A stretch of 9,222 nt of DNA from Sedimenticola sp. (GTDB taxonomy: Bacteria; Pseudomonadota; Gammaproteobacteria; Chromatiales; Chromatiaceae): contig JALULB010000235.1 of NCBI GenBank assembly GCA_027041035.1, forward strand, positions 1 through 9,222, read 5' to 3'. Shown one piece after another: positions 7,837-9,222 of this stretch (positions within the stretch are counted from its first letter, which is position 1; each line of letters opens with the position of its first letter). The notes below the pieces were generated by a model. It did no database searches. It saw nothing but the letters and a program-made list of their open reading frames with translations, and was not told where the DNA came from. Made by a program: the position numbers and the translations under genes.

Positions 7837-7862
7837 GTTATGGTTTGTGTGGCCCAACCCCA

Positions 7863-9107
7863 TCATCTGGGCGGCTTGAATATCCAAACCCCGGTCCGCT
7901 CGCTAGACAATCCGGCGAACACGCCCAGATCCTCGATATAGACCCATTTCCCATAGACACGGTGATCCCCCACCTGCGGCCCGTTGCCGCGCCAGTCGCT
8001 CGACCGCCAGCGTGGCTTGTCTTCATCCGGGTCCAGGCGGTAGATCTTCGACACGCCATTCCAGCACACCAGATCGCCATCAGCCGCGATCGCCAAGGAC
8101 TTGCCGTGATCGACATCGGCTTTGATTTCTCTCACCGGTCGGCCGTTACGGGCGTCGAAGGCCAGCAGCCTGTGTCGATGAATGGACCACACCAGATCGC
8201 GGCGGGGATCAAAGCGCATCGTGCCAACTCCCCAATCCGCCTGCCGGCTGAAAGCCCGAGGGCTTTGTGGCGAGGGGTCCAAGGGATCGTAGATCAGCGT
8301 GCGATGCCGCGAGCCAAAAACGATCCTGCCGTCGTTCAGCTCGGCGGTTACCGGGAAGCCGGTTTCGACACCGAACGCGCGTAGCTGCTCGTAGTCGAAC
8401 ACCCGCCGCCACGCGAGTGGCGCCAGTCCGTTTCGCTTTTCCGTGGTCGATGGGTTGAACTCATACCAGCCGGCCGAAGCCGGCGTCCTCTCGCCGAGCA
8501 CCAGCGGACTGGCGCGGTAACGATCGTCGCGGTCCTCGAAACAGGCGCCGTTGGCGGCGCGCATCGCGTAATAGAACAAGGTGTCCGTGCGCCGGCTGAA
8601 TTGCAAGCCGTCATACGTGTGCGCGCTGGCCGGCACCTTGCGCGTATCGGGCATCCAGCATAGGCGTCGCCATGGCTTGTCCGCGCGTTTGTGGTAATCC
8701 GCGCCGATGAACAGGTGGGTCAGCGCCGAAGGCTCGGTCAGGCGTCGCCAGCTACCCTTGTTCAGATCGAAACGGTAGACCTCGTTTCCACCGTAGTCCC
8801 GATGACCACCGCCGGTGAAATACAGCAGACGGCGCCGCGCGTCGAAAGCCGCGCTGTTCCAGGCGATCAGCACCGATCGGGGGCCGGTCTCCATCCTGAT
8901 CTTCGCCGGCGGGGAGGATGGCCACACCGAGGAAATGGAAGGCTTCGATCCGGGCAGGCGGATCTCGCACCAACCGCTGGCCATGCCGCTCAGTTTCGTC
9001 ACGCAATCGGGCAGATTCCGGCCTTGCGCGACCGTGGCCGCGAGGCTGCCGTTACAGGTCAGCCAGGCGGCCAGGGAAAGCAGGAGATAGCGGTACGGTT
9101 TCGACAT
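7863..9107 (-). CDS. Secreted beta-propeller-like (kelch-type) protein of unknown function
   Basis: I do not recognise a named family. The 414-residue protein starts with a likely Sec signal peptide (1 to about 23, ending near GSLA), so it is probably periplasmic or exported; C18 does not sit in a good lipobox. The mature part is rich in Trp, Gly, Asp and Arg with repeated beta-strand patterns of the form YxFDL, LIYDP, LLAFDA and IYRLDP, spaced roughly as propeller blades. A kelch-like motif GGGHRDYGGNEVYRFDL lies at 99-115. Mature cysteines at 35, 47, 150, 189 and 348 could allow disulfides. No catalytic motif is seen. The gene has its own terminator, no strong ribosome binding site before ATG 9107, and is not in the nor operon; a link to denitrification is not supported. 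Confidence 0.85.
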   Translation of the reverse strand: MSKPYRYLLLSLAAWLTCNGSLAATVAQGRNLPDCVTKLSGMASGWCEIRLPGSKPSISSVWPSSPPAKIRMETGPRSVLIAWNSAAFDARRRLLYFTGGGHRDYGGNEVYRFDLNKGSWRRLTEPSALTHLFIGADYHKRADKPWRRLCWMPDTRKVPASAHTYDGLQFSRRTDTLFYYAMRAANGACFEDRDDRYRASPLVLGERTPASAGWYEFNPSTTEKRNGLAPLAWRRVFDYEQLRAFGVETGFPVTAELNDGRIVFGSRHRTLIYDPLDPSPQSPRAFSRQADWGVGTMRFDPRRDLVWSIHRHRLLAFDARNGRPVREIKADVDHGKSLAIAADGDLVCWNGVSKIYRLDPDEDKPRWRSSDWRGNGPQVGDHRVYGKWVYIEDLGVFAGLSSERTGVWIFKPPR

Positions 9108-9222
9108 GCGGCTAGTATGGCAGCCCAGCGGCGCTTTGTGGAGACATGCCGCTCGGAAAGTCGTCAGGATTTGTCGGGGCTACCCGCCGCCATATGCTCG
9201 GATACCCGGACAGATACCGGGG

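Noticed and set aside
9108..9222. Promoter of the propeller-like gene, and a short direct repeat of GATACC near 9200-9220
   Set aside because: No convincing -35/-10 pair or regulator site is seen, and a six-base repeat is too short to mean anything by itself.

Overview
The window carries a cytochrome-c-dependent nitric oxide reductase (cNOR) gene cluster from a denitrifying, high-GC proteobacterium. NorB is very close to the Pseudomonas type and the divergent regulator is of the Dnr type, so a gammaproteobacterium is my best guess. That is an inference from remembered family sequences, not from a search.

Layout. Positions 1-6811 are one long minus-strand block, read in transcription order as norC, norB, norE, norF, norQ, a small unnamed membrane protein, a CcoG/NapH-like membrane iron-sulfur protein, and norD, which runs off the left edge. 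From norF to norD the genes overlap or lie a few bases apart, which points to translational coupling. A 130-base gap with two hairpins separates norCB from norE onward. Positions 6812-6977 are the control region shared with a divergent Crp/Fnr-family regulator on the plus strand (6978-7676). Positions 7677-7862 hold no gene but contain two hairpins. Positions 7863-9107 encode a secreted beta-propeller-like protein of unknown function on the minus strand, with no visible link to denitrification. Positions 9108-9222 hold only its upstream region.

How the genes work together. NorC (membrane-anchored cytochrome c) passes electrons to NorB, which reduces NO to N2O at a heme b3/non-heme iron (FeB) centre. 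NorQ (MoxR-type AAA+ ATPase) and NorD (von Willebrand A protein) form the known pair that activates NorB by metal insertion. NorE and NorF are oxidase-subunit-III-like and IV-like accessory membrane proteins. The regulator probably switches the operon on in response to NO or low oxygen: an Fnr/Dnr-type box at 6949-6962 lies exactly where a class II activator site should be relative to a good -10 hexamer for norC.

The most interesting part is the pair of genes between norQ and norD. A CcoG-like membrane iron-sulfur protein and a three-helix membrane protein with histidines are locked by overlaps into the NOR maturation module. This suggests a redox step in building the NOR metal centre, but that is inference.
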